The position numbers and the translations under genes are program-made. The notes below the pieces were generated by a model, which did not search any database, had not been told where the DNA came from, and worked only from the letters and a program-made list of their open reading frames with translations. DNA of 64,000 nt from Glaciihabitans sp. dw_435. Its GTDB lineage: Bacteria > Actinomycetota > Actinomycetes > Actinomycetales > Microbacteriaceae. This document shows, piece after piece, positions 17,208 to 25,361 of the stretch. The first letter of the stretch is position 1; each line of letters opens with the position of its first letter. The stretch is taken from the NCBI RefSeq assembly GCF_018449675.1, contig NZ_JAAVUZ010000009.1:62001-126000 (forward strand). Reading direction: 5' to 3'.

Positions 17208-17973
17208 GGGAGACCTCTCTGATCAGGTCGCGGGATCCGACGAGCAGTTCGCAGACCGGTTCGCGCTCACCCCGCATGATGGCGGCGGACGCGGTGGAAT
17301 CATTTTCCCCCGCGAGCACCTCGTACACGAGCACCGTGGCCGCGGGTCCGTCGAGGCTGGGCGCGGGGGTCGCCAGCGGTCCGGCGAGGAACGTGAGCGC
17401 GCGCGGCCAGCCCTCGGGCCGGCGAAGCGCGGAGAACAGGGGTAGATAGGGCGGGAATTCGCGGTCGAGGATTTTCACCGGGAAGTCGCCGTAGCGACCG
17501 CTCACGTCGTGACCCCACATCGCGGTGGCGTAGTCCCCCGCGTAGTTCGGGTCACGCAGCCACGGTTCGGTCGCTTCTGTCGTCGACCGCGCGGCATCCA
17601 GCGTCGCCTGGATCCCCCGGGCGCGCTCCACGCCCGAGGTGAAGAACACGGTGCCGATGGCACGGGGCGCGTCCGCGACTCCGGAGAGCACGAGCTTCTT
17701 CGCCGCCGCTGGCGTCAGCGCGGGGTCGACGGGGTAGAGAACGCACTCCGCTTCCCAGGAGCCCTGCTCCGTGGCATCCGCCTGGCTGACATTGATCTGC
17801 TGGGCATAGAAGTAATCCGTGGCGGAGTCGTCGCCGCGCACAAACACGTCGCCGAAACCGGCGAACTTCGCCGACGCCACCAGCTGCCGCCCCTGAAAAC
17901 CGGGCAGGTCGGAGTAGGCGCCGACGGCGATCGGGAAGTCCAGCTCGGCGACCGTTTTTCGCGACCAGATCAC
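17200..17973 (-). CDS. Unknown protein in the WXG/toxin-like operon; possible immunity or chaperone
   Basis: No family is recognised. The 257-residue protein is soluble, with no signal peptide or membrane segment. It contains aromatic and glycine-rich stretches such as GAYSDLPGFQGRQLV, DDSATDYFYAQQINV and GRYGDFPVKILDREFPPYLPLF. Its GTG start overlaps the stop of the candidate toxin gene (GTGA), and its own end overlaps the SseB-like start by eight bases. Position directly after a toxin-like gene makes an immunity role plausible, but this is inference from layout only. Confidence 0.6.
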   Translation of the reverse strand: MIWSRKTVAELDFPIAVGAYSDLPGFQGRQLVASAKFAGFGDVFVRGDDSATDYFYAQQINVSQADATEQGSWEAECVLYPVDPALTPAAAKKLVLSGVADAPRAIGTVFFTSGVERARGIQATLDAARSTTEATEPWLRDPNYAGDYATAMWGHDVSGRYGDFPVKILDREFPPYLPLFSALRRPEGWPRALTFLAGPLATPAPSLDGPAATVLVYEVLAGENDSTASAAIMRGEREPVCELLVGSRDLIREVSHD

Positions 17974-19271
17974 GGCAGAACGAACGGCACGTCATCGAGC
18001 ACCGTGATGGCGCCCGGCTGCGCGGTGCGGGGAATGATGTACTCGGGAGCACCACCCAGATAGCCGTCATACGGAAGCCCGTGACGCGATTTCAGAACCG
18101 CACTGGCGTCGTCGAGGCGGGCGACGACCACGCGGTCCATGGTGTTGACGTCGGGCAACCCGAGCTGCATGCGCGGGTTGGGAAGCGTGCGGGGGTCGAC
18201 AGGGCTCCACGATCCGCCGGCGGAATCGGCGCCGCCGCCGTAGGTGCGGTAGACGGGCCGGCCCGCCGTGGGCTTGGGTACCGGAGTGCGCATGTCGGTG
18301 ACGTACTGGCGCACGTTAGCGGGCTTCAGCCTGATCGCCTGGCGCACCGTGAGCTGCTGGCCGACCTTCATGGTGACCTTCTCTGCGGTGAGCAACCGGC
18401 CGACCACCTTGACGGCGGCACCCATTCCCACGACGGAGAGCACCGCGCCGACGACACTGATCGCCGCTTCGCCCCAGGTGCGGTCACCGGTGGAGGCGAG
18501 AACGACGTTGCCGATCGCGTTGACGACGGCGGCGACACCGGCGACCACGAGGAGCGCGGCTCCCAGGACCTGGCCGACGACGGGAATCCACGAGACGAGC
18601 AGCGCCAGCACACCGGCGATCATCGCGACGTTGCCGGCGATGTCGGTGATGGCCGTGAGGACGTCCTTGCCCCAGTCATCCCACCAGCTGTCGCCGAGGT
18701 CGTCGGACTTCGTGATGTCTTCGATGCTGGAGATCGCCGTTTCTGCCGCGGTGTCACGGTGGCTGATGGCGTCGTGCACCCGTCCCGTGGCGGCCTGAAC
18801 CGCGTACGTGGCCGATCCCGCGTCCTGCTCCGAGTTGTCGGCCAGCTGGGTGTAGACGAGCTTCTGGGCGGGGTCTGTCTCGTGCTCGGCGAGACGCAGG
18901 TAGTGCTGATGGCTCGTTGTCGAGTCATCCGCCATGTCCTTGGCACTGCGGGCGCTCAGGAGCGCATCCGCTGATTCCCGCTGGGCCGACTCGAGTTCTG
19001 GCGCGTAGGCAAGCAGGGCGTTGCCGACCGCGGCGTAGCGCGAGTAGGCACGGCCCACGTTGTCGGCCACCTCGGTCGACTTCTCCTGCAGGGCGTCGGC
19101 CGCGAGCGAAATCGCCAGCGTGCCCGAGTCGAGCGACCGCAGGCGGCGCTCGGCACTGTGGATCGCTTCGGCGACGTCGAGGTAGTCCTGGCCGCCCGAG
19201 CGAACGATCGACGGGTCACCGGGAATGGGATCGGAGGTATAGCCGACGGGCGTCCAGTCGGTGGGGCGCAT
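17970..19271 (-). CDS. Candidate type VII-secreted toxin with transmembrane middle and C-terminal R-S-E-type domain
   Basis: Three parts can be seen in 433 residues. Residues 30-190 are helical and Ala/Ser-rich, like WXG/LXG-type secretion domains. Residues 205-290 contain two or three hydrophobic segments. Residues 338-433 form a compact tail: VYRTYGG (Arg342), GGSWSPVDPRTLPNPR (Ser354/Ser356), LGLPDVNT and GGAPEYIIPR (Glu410). This order resembles tails at the ends of polymorphic toxins, and the Arg-Ser-Glu arrangement recalls ADP-ribosyltransferase folds; activity is not established. Its ATG overlaps the stop of the WXG-like gene (ATGA). The secretion machinery itself is not in the window. 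Confidence 0.6.
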   Translation of the reverse strand: MRPTDWTPVGYTSDPIPGDPSIVRSGGQDYLDVAEAIHSAERRLRSLDSGTLAISLAADALQEKSTEVADNVGRAYSRYAAVGNALLAYAPELESAQRESADALLSARSAKDMADDSTTSHQHYLRLAEHETDPAQKLVYTQLADNSEQDAGSATYAVQAATGRVHDAISHRDTAAETAISSIEDITKSDDLGDSWWDDWGKDVLTAITDIAGNVAMIAGVLALLVSWIPVVGQVLGAALLVVAGVAAVVNAIGNVVLASTGDRTWGEAAISVVGAVLSVVGMGAAVKVVGRLLTAEKVTMKVGQQLTVRQAIRLKPANVRQYVTDMRTPVPKPTAGRPVYRTYGGGADSAGGSWSPVDPRTLPNPRMQLGLPDVNTMDRVVVARLDDASAVLKSRHGLPYDGYLGGAPEYIIPRTAQPGAITVLDDVPFVLP

Positions 19272-19591
19272 CAGACGGCTCCCCGCGGGTTCGCGCTGGA
19301 GGGCGAGCCGTCGTCGGTGAGCGCCTGTGCGAGCTGGGTGTCGGTGTCGTCAAACCCGCCGGCGATGCCCTTTGCGGCGTCCGCGACGAACGAGATCGAG
19401 TCGACCATTTCCTTGCGGCGATCGTCCCAGCCGTGGGCAAAGTCGGTGATCGCGGAGGCAAGGCCCTCGTGGCCGACCGCCTCGGCGATGGTGTCGCTGC
19501 GGGTGTTGGCATGCTCGAACTCGCTCGCGATGAGCGCCATGTCGGTGCCGAGATCCCGCATTGTGTCGGTGTTCATCCGCAGATCAACCAC
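19271..19591 (-). CDS. WXG100-like protein, likely secretion partner of the following gene
   Basis: A small 106-residue helical protein without signal peptide. Two helices flank HGWDDRR (Trp55), a WXG-type turn, and the acidic C-terminal part (GGFDDTDTQLAQAL) resembles WXG100-family type VII targets. Such proteins pair with a longer helical partner for export. It heads a four-gene overlapping operon and starts at a GTG with GGGGG five bases upstream. The turn is W-D-D rather than W-x-G, so the assignment rests on size, helix pattern and context. Confidence 0.65.
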   Translation of the reverse strand: MVDLRMNTDTMRDLGTDMALIASEFEHANTRSDTIAEAVGHEGLASAITDFAHGWDDRRKEMVDSISFVADAAKGIAGGFDDTDTQLAQALTDDGSPSSANPRGAV

Positions 19592-19715
19592 AGTTACCCC
19601 CGTATTCCTGCTGCCGTGCGCACGCGTCGTATGAGTTATCCACGAAATTGGCTCAGATACAGGATGACACTAAGTGGGGTCATCCGGCCAGCCAATCCCC
19701 CTCATCCGGGGGCTT

Positions 19716-19721
19716 TAGGCT
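19716..19721 (+). promoter_or_regulatory. -10 box of leaderless HAD hydrolase gene
   Basis: TAGGCT, six bases, then the GTG at 19728. Confidence 0.5.
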
Positions 19722-19727
19722 TAGCGC

Positions 19728-20381
19728 GTGAGTTCTGGTTATAGCGCGATACTGTTTGACCTCGACGGCACGATCACGGACTCCGCCCCCGGAATCACCG
19801 CGACCCTGTCGTACACCTTCGAGCGCCTCGGCCTTCCGCCCGCGTCGCCCGAGGAGTTGCTGCGCTACGTCGGGCCGCCGCTGCTCGATTCGTTCCGGGA
19901 TATCGCGAAGATGGACCAGGAGCTGTCGGACAGGGCGCTCGACATCTACCGCGAGAAGTACCTCAACGACGGTGCCTACGACAGCAGTCTGTACCCGGGC
20001 GTTGCCGAACTCATCAAGCGCATTGGCGCCAGCCCGCTGCCGATGTCGCTCGCAACCTCGAAGCCCGAGCTGCCCGCGACGCTGATCCTCGAGCACTACG
20101 GACTGGCTACCCAGTTCGACGTGATCACCGGCGCCTCCGCTGACGAGGTGCGCAGCGCCAAGAAGGACGTGGTGGCCGAGGCGCTGGTGCGCCTGAAGGC
20201 CCTTGGCGCGGACCTGTCGAACCCGGTGCTGATCGGGGACCGCAAGCACGATGTCGAGGGGGCCGCCGCGAACGGTGTTCCCACGATCTTCGTCACCTGG
20301 GGTTACGGCTCCGTGGAGGAGCAGGCCGGTGCAGTTGCCGTCGTGGATACCCCCGAGCAACTGGCGGCGCTGCTGTTCTGA
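19728..20381 (+). CDS. HAD superfamily hydrolase (phosphoglycolate phosphatase-like)
   Basis: A magnesium-dependent phosphatase of 217 residues. The four HAD motifs are present: FDLDGTITDS (nucleophile Asp), LATSKPE (motif II Thr/Ser), the lysine of SAKKDVV, and LIGDRKHDVEGAAANG (motif IV acids). The helical cap between motifs I and II is that of the Gph/PGP group. The substrate could be 2-phosphoglycolate or a small sugar or nucleotide phosphate. The GTG start is set by the leaderless box TAGGCT. Confidence 0.9.
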   Translation: MSSGYSAILFDLDGTITDSAPGITATLSYTFERLGLPPASPEELLRYVGPPLLDSFRDIAKMDQELSDRALDIYREKYLNDGAYDSSLYPGVAELIKRIGASPLPMSLATSKPELPATLILEHYGLATQFDVITGASADEVRSAKKDVVAEALVRLKALGADLSNPVLIGDRKHDVEGAAANGVPTIFVTWGYGSVEEQAGAVAVVDTPEQLAALLF

Positions 20382-20407
20382 GCCCGGCCCGGGGCATCCG
20401 CTCGCCG

Positions 20408-20541
20408 CTACTGCGTGGAGATGGTGCTGACTCGCTACTGCGTGGTTGTGACTCGCCGTCGGGCGGCGCTATTGCGCAGGCGTGGGTGACTCGCTGTCGG
20501 GCCGCTCTACTGCGCGGTCGTGGGCGAGTCGCTGTCGGCCA
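20408..20541. repeat. Four degenerate copies of the 3' tail of the zinc-ribbon gene
   Basis: Segments beginning CTACTGCG or CTATTGCG at 20408, 20435, 20469 and 20507 repeat with spacings of 27, 34 and 38 bases. On the minus strand each encodes a variant of the tail SDSPTTAQ followed by a stop codon. Only the copy at 20507 is used by the gene; the others are past the stop. Confidence 0.6.
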
Positions 20542-20776
20542 GCAGGAACGCGCGGTGTTCGGCGGCGGTAGGACAGTGGATGCGCGTTGCCGTGCGGGCA
20601 TCTCCCGTGACGCCGCGCTCGATCCGGTGTTCACTCATCGGCATGCCGCAGACCGGACAGGGCTTCGCTCCCGTGGGCGGCAGGGGCGCCTCGTTGTAGG
20701 GGCCGAGCGGCGGCGGACCGATCTTCGGCAGCAGGGCGGCGTTGAGGCGATCCCACCAGGGGGCCTTCTTCGTCAT
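20507..20776 (-). CDS. Small protein with a zinc-ribbon-like Cys motif
   Basis: An 89-residue protein with a basic, aromatic N-terminus (KKAPWWDRLNAALLPKIG) and a C-x2-C pair in KPCPVCGMPMSEHRIERG plus a later Cys in RIHCPTAAEHRAFL, consistent with a small metal-binding fold. The ATG at 20776 has GGAGG four bases upstream. It diverges from the MarR gene across a perfect 18-bp palindrome and is therefore probably under its control. Its function is not known. Confidence 0.75.
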   Translation of the reverse strand: MTKKAPWWDRLNAALLPKIGPPPLGPYNEAPLPPTGAKPCPVCGMPMSEHRIERGVTGDARTATRIHCPTAAEHRAFLLADSDSPTTAQ

Positions 20777-20817
20777 GATTCCTCCGTGCGTGCGCTCAGC
20801 TCGGCCTGTTTGACCTT

Positions 20818-20835
20818 TAGTTAGTGCACTAACTA
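20818..20835. promoter_or_regulatory. MarR/OhrR-type operator
   Basis: TAGTTAGTGCACTAACTA is a perfect 18-bp palindrome between the divergent zinc-ribbon and MarR genes. It ends five bases before the -10 box TATACT of the MarR gene, so occupancy would block that promoter. Confidence 0.7.
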
Positions 20836-20839
20836 TTAG

Positions 20840-20845
20840 TATACT
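20840..20845 (+). promoter_or_regulatory. -10 box of leaderless MarR gene
   Basis: TATACT, six bases, then the ATG at 20852. Confidence 0.55.
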
Positions 20846-20851
20846 CAGGAC

Positions 20852-21316
20852 ATGGAAAATGTCGATGGTGTCGCCACGGACCCGCTCGCTCTGGATCGCC
20901 AGGTGTGTTTTGCCCTGGCCGTCGCGTCGCGCAGCGTCATTGCGATGTACCGTCCGGTGCTCGAGCCGCTGGGGCTCACGCACCCCCAGTACCTCGTGAT
21001 GCTCGCCCTCTGGGAGCGAAGCCCGCGCAGCGCCGGGGATATCTCGGACGCGCTGTTGCTCGAGCCCGCGACCCTCAGCCCCCTGCTCAAGAGGCTGGAG
21101 GCGGCCGGGCTGCTGGAACGGCGCCGCAGCCTGCGGGATGAGCGCGCGCTCTCCATCGAGTTGACCGCCGCGGGACGCGAGCTGCGGGCTCGGGCCGAGG
21201 AGGTTCCCGGAAAGGTCGTGGGGCTGCTCGGGATGCCGGTCGAGGAGCTCGAGGCGATCCGCGACACCCTCACCGGGTTGATCGGCGCGGCGACGACGGC
21301 TCGCGCGGGCGGGTAG
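20852..21316 (+). CDS. MarR family regulator, OhrR-like with redox cysteine
   Basis: A 154-residue winged-helix repressor. The N-terminal LDRQVCFALAVASRSVIAMYRPVLEPLGLTHPQYLVMLALWE is close to the OhrR pattern, including the cysteine that senses organic hydroperoxides (Cys19). The DNA-binding part follows (DISDALLLEPATLSPLLKRLEAAGLLERRRS, wing DERALSIELT). OhrR normally controls an adjacent ohr peroxidase gene; none is present here, and the divergent gene encodes a small Cys-containing protein instead. Confidence 0.88.
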   Translation: MENVDGVATDPLALDRQVCFALAVASRSVIAMYRPVLEPLGLTHPQYLVMLALWERSPRSAGDISDALLLEPATLSPLLKRLEAAGLLERRRSLRDERALSIELTAAGRELRARAEEVPGKVVGLLGMPVEELEAIRDTLTGLIGAATTARAGG

Positions 21317-22050
21317 TGGCGGGCGGGTAGCGGCGGCGCCGCAGCGGCGTGGGTCGCACGCGGCCGTAACGGCGCGGCGACCGTGGCGATGGCGCGCCAC
21401 GAGCGGGGCTGACTAGCGGCGCGGTGACGGCGGCGGGTCGCACGCGGAGCTGACTTACGGGCGGAGTGGCGGCGTGGGTCGTGGCCGGGGCTGGCTGCGA
21501 GGTGCGTCGCCCCGGGGCATCCGCTTTCCGCACCTGCGGCTGGCTGTTCGGCGGTCGGCTGCCCGCGACCTCCAGCGGCCCAACCGGTTTCGGCAGATCA
21601 GGAGATTTCGGCGACTTCGGTCCAGATAAGGAGTTTGGGTCGCCGCGAACGCTGATTCTCCTCATCTGGCGAAATGAATGTCGCGCCGGGGGCGGTTTCG
21701 GGCAAATTTGACGGTATTTCGGGCGAGGCGCACTCGGCGATTTTGCTAGCGGAGGAGATTCTGTCCATTCGGGGGTCCGGGCGGGCTGCGGCGACAGGAT
21801 TTCCTCCCGCAGTGGAACCGAGCGCGCCGTCAGGAGCGAGAGAGCGGGTGCACGCTGCCGCGAGCCCGCCGAGCACACGAGTGGCACGCCGCCAGGACGC
21901 CGCGCAGGCGCGGCACAACCCGCCTTAGCCCACTGCGCCCTTGCGGCGGCAGCCCCCGGGGCCGATGCGACACGCTTCGGCGCGGTGGTTACAGTGAAGG
22001 GACAGCACGACACCGCCGTCGCGCCCGATTCTCGACAGAAATGGCTCTCG
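21317..22050. other. Long intergenic region without a convincing gene
   Basis: The first 180 bases are decayed GC-rich repeats (GTCGCACGCGG twice, GCGGGCGGGTAG twice, GGCGGCGTGGGTCG twice). From about 21580 to 21780 the composition becomes noticeably AT-richer. Frames here encode only low-complexity sequence with no recognised domain. A TACAGT box at 21990-21995 is a plausible promoter of the methylcitrate operon, giving a leader of about 50 bases to the TTG at 22051. Confidence 0.5.
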
Positions 22051-23565
22051 TTGAAACTCCACCCCGTACGCGTTCACCGCAGCGACGAGAACCTCGCCCG
22101 CGAAGATCAGCTGGCCTGGAAGATCGCCACGGTCGCCACCGAAAACATTGCTGCGACAGATGACGCTGCCGCCATGGTCATCAACCGCATCATCGACAAC
22201 GCGGCCGTCGCCGTCGCGTCCCTCGGTCGCGCATCGGTCGTCGCAGCCCGGGGCCAGGCGGAGGCGCATCCCTGGGTCGCGAGCAGCGCAACCCACGCCG
22301 GGGCTACCGTCTTCGGCATCCCGGGACGCTTCAGCCCCGAGTGGGCGGCCTGGGCCAACGGCGTCGCAGTGCGTGAGCTCGACTATCACGACACCTTCCT
22401 CGCGGCGGAGTACTCGCATCCGGGCGACAACATCCCCCCGATTCTCGCGGCCGCGCAGCACGCCGGCGCCTCCGGGGAGCAGCTGCTCCGCGCCATCCTC
22501 ACCGGCTATGAAATCCAGATCGACCTGGTCAAGGCGATCAGTCTCCACGCGCACAAGATTGACCACGTCGCCCACCTCGGCCCGAGCGCGGCGGCAGGCA
22601 TCGGCACGCTGCTGGGCCTGGGCGCCGAAACCGTCTTCCAGGCCATCGGCCAGGCACTGCACACCACCACCGCGACGCGACAGTCACGCAAGGGCGAGAT
22701 CTCCAGCTGGAAGGCCTACGCCCCCGCCTTCGCGGGCAAGATGGCGATCGAGGCCGTCGACCGGGCGATGCGCGGCCAGACCAGTCCCACCCCCATCTAC
22801 GAGGGCGAGGACGGCGTGATCGCCTGGCTCCTTGATGGGCCGGATGCCTCGTACGCGGTGCCTCTCCCGGAGGTGGGTGAACCCCGGCTCGCGATCCTCG
22901 ACAGCTACACGAAAGAGCACTCCGCGGAGTACCAGGCGCAGGCCTGGATCGACCTTGCGAGGAGCCTGGGCGCGAGGCATCCCGAGCTGAAGGACCCCGC
23001 CAATATCGTGGCGGCAGTGCTGCACACGAGTCACCACACCCACTACGTGATCGGGTCGGGGGCGAACGATCCGCAGAAGTACGACCCCACCGCGAGCCGG
23101 GAGACGCTGGATCACTCGATCCCCTACATCTTCACGGTCGCGCTGCAGGATGGGCAGTGGCACCACGAGCGCAGCTACTCCCCCGAGCGGGCCTCGCGCG
23201 CCGACACGGTCGCGCTCTGGAACAAGGTGACCACCGCCGAGGACGCCGAGTGGACCCGGCGCTATCACTCGCTCGACCCCGCCGAGAAGGCGTTCGGCGG
23301 CCGCGTCGAGATCGAGCTGACCGACGGCACCCGCATCGTGGACGAGATCGCGGTGGCTGATGCGCACCCGCTGGGTGCCCGGCCGTTCGCCCGCGACCAG
23401 TACGTGGCGAAGTTCCGCGGGCTGGCCGAGGGCGTGCTTGCTGCCGACGAGATCGAGCGGTTCCTGGATGTCGCGCAGCGTCTCCCCCACCTCACGGCCG
23501 CCGAGCTCGGTGGACTGACGGTGACCGTCGCGCATCCGGTTGCCGCTCCGGAAGGACTCTTCTGA
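22051..23565 (+). CDS. prpD: 2-methylcitrate dehydratase (MmgE/PrpD family)
   Basis: PrpD dehydrates 2-methylcitrate to 2-methylaconitate in propionate breakdown. The 504 residues are full-length: [24 protein letters not shown] at the start, [43 protein letters not shown] with the catalytic His/Asp region, and [22 protein letters not shown] at 22051 is preferred because the family begins at about this point; GTG codons at 21985 and 21994 would add unconserved residues. The stop codon shares bases with the ATG of the next gene (TGATG), so the two are translationally coupled. Confidence 0.92.
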   Translation: MKLHPVRVHRSDENLAREDQLAWKIATVATENIAATDDAAAMVINRIIDNAAVAVASLGRASVVAARGQAEAHPWVASSATHAGATVFGIPGRFSPEWAAWANGVAVRELDYHDTFLAAEYSHPGDNIPPILAAAQHAGASGEQLLRAILTGYEIQIDLVKAISLHAHKIDHVAHLGPSAAAGIGTLLGLGAETVFQAIGQALHTTTATRQSRKGEISSWKAYAPAFAGKMAIEAVDRAMRGQTSPTPIYEGEDGVIAWLLDGPDASYAVPLPEVGEPRLAILDSYTKEHSAEYQAQAWIDLARSLGARHPELKDPANIVAAVLHTSHHTHYVIGSGANDPQKYDPTASRETLDHSIPYIFTVALQDGQWHHERSYSPERASRADTVALWNKVTTAEDAEWTRRYHSLDPAEKAFGGRVEIELTDGTRIVDEIAVADAHPLGARPFARDQYVAKFRGLAEGVLAADEIERFLDVAQRLPHLTAAELGGLTVTVAHPVAAPEGLF

Positions 23566-25361
23566 TGGGCCGCCACGCGGAGGGCGTCCCGGAGGGCGTC
23601 GAGCCAGCCGCCGAGCCCGCAACCCAGCAGACCGGCGAGCAGACCGGCACCACGCCCCAGCCCGGCGCGCCCGACGCCGTGATCCGCCTCGTGCAGTTCC
23701 CCGCGGAGGCGATCCACGCGCTGGCCGCGGGCGACCTCGACGCCGCACGCGAACTCGTGCAGCTCGACCTCACCGACTACTTCGTCGACGACGACAACCT
23801 GCACCTCTGGAATTACCGCTCCACCCAGCTTCACGCGACACCGACCGACATCGACTGGATCGCGCGGGCCGCGGTCACCACCGACGGCGAGCGGGTCATC
23901 GGGCACGCGGGCTTCCACGGCGGCCCCGATGAATCCGGCACCGTCGAGGTTGCCTACCGGGTTGACCCCGAGTTCCGCCGCCGCGGCTACGCCCGGGAAA
24001 TGCTGCGGCTACTCCTCGACCGGGCGGCAAGCGAGCCCGGCGTCACGCGGGTGCGGGCATCCATTCGTCCCGACAATCTCGCATCACAGGCCACCATCGC
24101 CGGCTTCGGTTTCGAGCAGGTCGGCGAACAGTGGGATGAGATCGACGGCCTCGAAATACTCTGGGAAGTGGCGACCCCCACCCCCGAACACACACAGACG
24201 GGAAACGACATGACCACGGATGTCCAGAACACCATCCACAAGGGTCTGGCCGGTGTCGTTGTCGACACCACGACGATCTCCAAGGTGAACCCCGAGACGA
24301 ATTCGCTGCTCTACCGCGGCTACCCGGTGCAGGAGCTCGCCGCCCAGTGCACGTTCGAGGAGGTCGCGTACCTCATCTGGCACGGCGAGCTTCCGAACGA
24401 CGAGCAGCGCGCCGAGTTCGAGACCCTCGAGCGCTCCCTGCGCGGCATCGACCCCGTCGTCAAGCGCGTCATCGACGAGCTGCCGCTGACCGCGCACCCG
24501 ATGGACGTCGTACGCACCGCGATCAGCGTCATTGGCGCGATGGATCCGGATGCCTCGGACGCGAGCCCCGACGCCAACCTGAAGAAGTCCGTGGCCCTGC
24601 TGGCCCAACTGCCGTCCATCGTCGCGTACGACCAGCGTCGCCGGCGCGATGAGCACCTCATCGAGCCGCGGGATGACCTCGGCTACTCGGCCAACTTCCT
24701 CTACATGACCTTTGGCGAGGTGCCCGACCTGGTCGAGGTGAACGCGTTCGACGTGTCGATGATCCTGTATGCCGAGCACTCGTTCAACGCGTCCACCTTC
24801 ACCGCGCGCGTCATCACGAGCACCCTGAGCGACCTCTACTCTGCGGTCACGGGAGCGGTCGGCGCCCTCAAGGGAGCGCTGCACGGCGGCGCCAACGAGG
24901 CGGTCATGCACGTCTTCGACGAGATCGGCAGCGCCGACAAGGTGCAGCCGTGGCTCGACACCGCCCTCGCGGAGAAGCGCAAGATCATGGGATTCGGACA
25001 CCGCGTCTACAAGAACGGTGACTCGCGGGTGCCCACGATGAAGGCGTCGCTCGACACCCTGATCGAGTCCCACGACCGCCACGATCTCGCCGACCTCTAC
25101 GAGACCCTCGAGACTGCCATGCGCGAGGCGAAGAACATCCAGCCCAACCTCGACTACCCCAGCGGACCCGCGTACCACCTGATGGGGTTCGACACCCTGA
25201 CGTTCACACCGCTGTTCGTGGCATCCCGCATCGTCGGCTGGACCGCCCACATCATGGAGCAGCTCACCGCCAACTCGCTGATCCGCCCGCTGAGCGAGTA
25301 CGTCGGACCCGGGCAGCGCGACGTGTCACCGAGCGAGACGCTCGACGACGAATCCGAATAG
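23565..25361 (+). CDS. prpC: GNAT acetyltransferase fused in frame to 2-methylcitrate synthase
   Basis: One open frame of 598 residues encodes two complete domains. Residues 1-36 are a Pro/Gln/Glu-rich leader. Residues 37-205 form a GNAT domain with the acetyl-CoA motif RVDPEFRRRGYAREML (R138-x-x-G-x-A143) and a typical end ATIAGFGFEQVGEQWDEIDGLE. Residues 216-598 are a full methylcitrate synthase: GLAGVVVDTTTISKVNP, LKGALHGGANEA, GFGHRVYKNGDSR and FTPLFVASRIVGWTAH. The synthase could also start alone at the ATG at 24210, preceded by GGGAAA, which is where stand-alone PrpC proteins begin. It condenses propionyl-CoA with oxaloacetate. The role of the GNAT domain is unknown. Confidence 0.9.
   Translation: MGRHAEGVPEGVEPAAEPATQQTGEQTGTTPQPGAPDAVIRLVQFPAEAIHALAAGDLDAARELVQLDLTDYFVDDDNLHLWNYRSTQLHATPTDIDWIARAAVTTDGERVIGHAGFHGGPDESGTVEVAYRVDPEFRRRGYAREMLRLLLDRAASEPGVTRVRASIRPDNLASQATIAGFGFEQVGEQWDEIDGLEILWEVATPTPEHTQTGNDMTTDVQNTIHKGLAGVVVDTTTISKVNPETNSLLYRGYPVQELAAQCTFEEVAYLIWHGELPNDEQRAEFETLERSLRGIDPVVKRVIDELPLTAHPMDVVRTAISVIGAMDPDASDASPDANLKKSVALLAQLPSIVAYDQRRRRDEHLIEPRDDLGYSANFLYMTFGEVPDLVEVNAFDVSMILYAEHSFNASTFTARVITSTLSDLYSAVTGAVGALKGALHGGANEAVMHVFDEIGSADKVQPWLDTALAEKRKIMGFGHRVYKNGDSRVPTMKASLDTLIESHDRHDLADLYETLETAMREAKNIQPNLDYPSGPAYHLMGFDTLTFTPLFVASRIVGWTAHIMEQLTANSLIRPLSEYVGPGQRDVSPSETLDDESE

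Noticed and set aside
21270-22013. 247-codon minus-strand frame in the 21.3-22.0 kb gap
   Set aside because: Pro/Arg/Ser low-complexity sequence without motif or ribosome site; the region looks non-coding.
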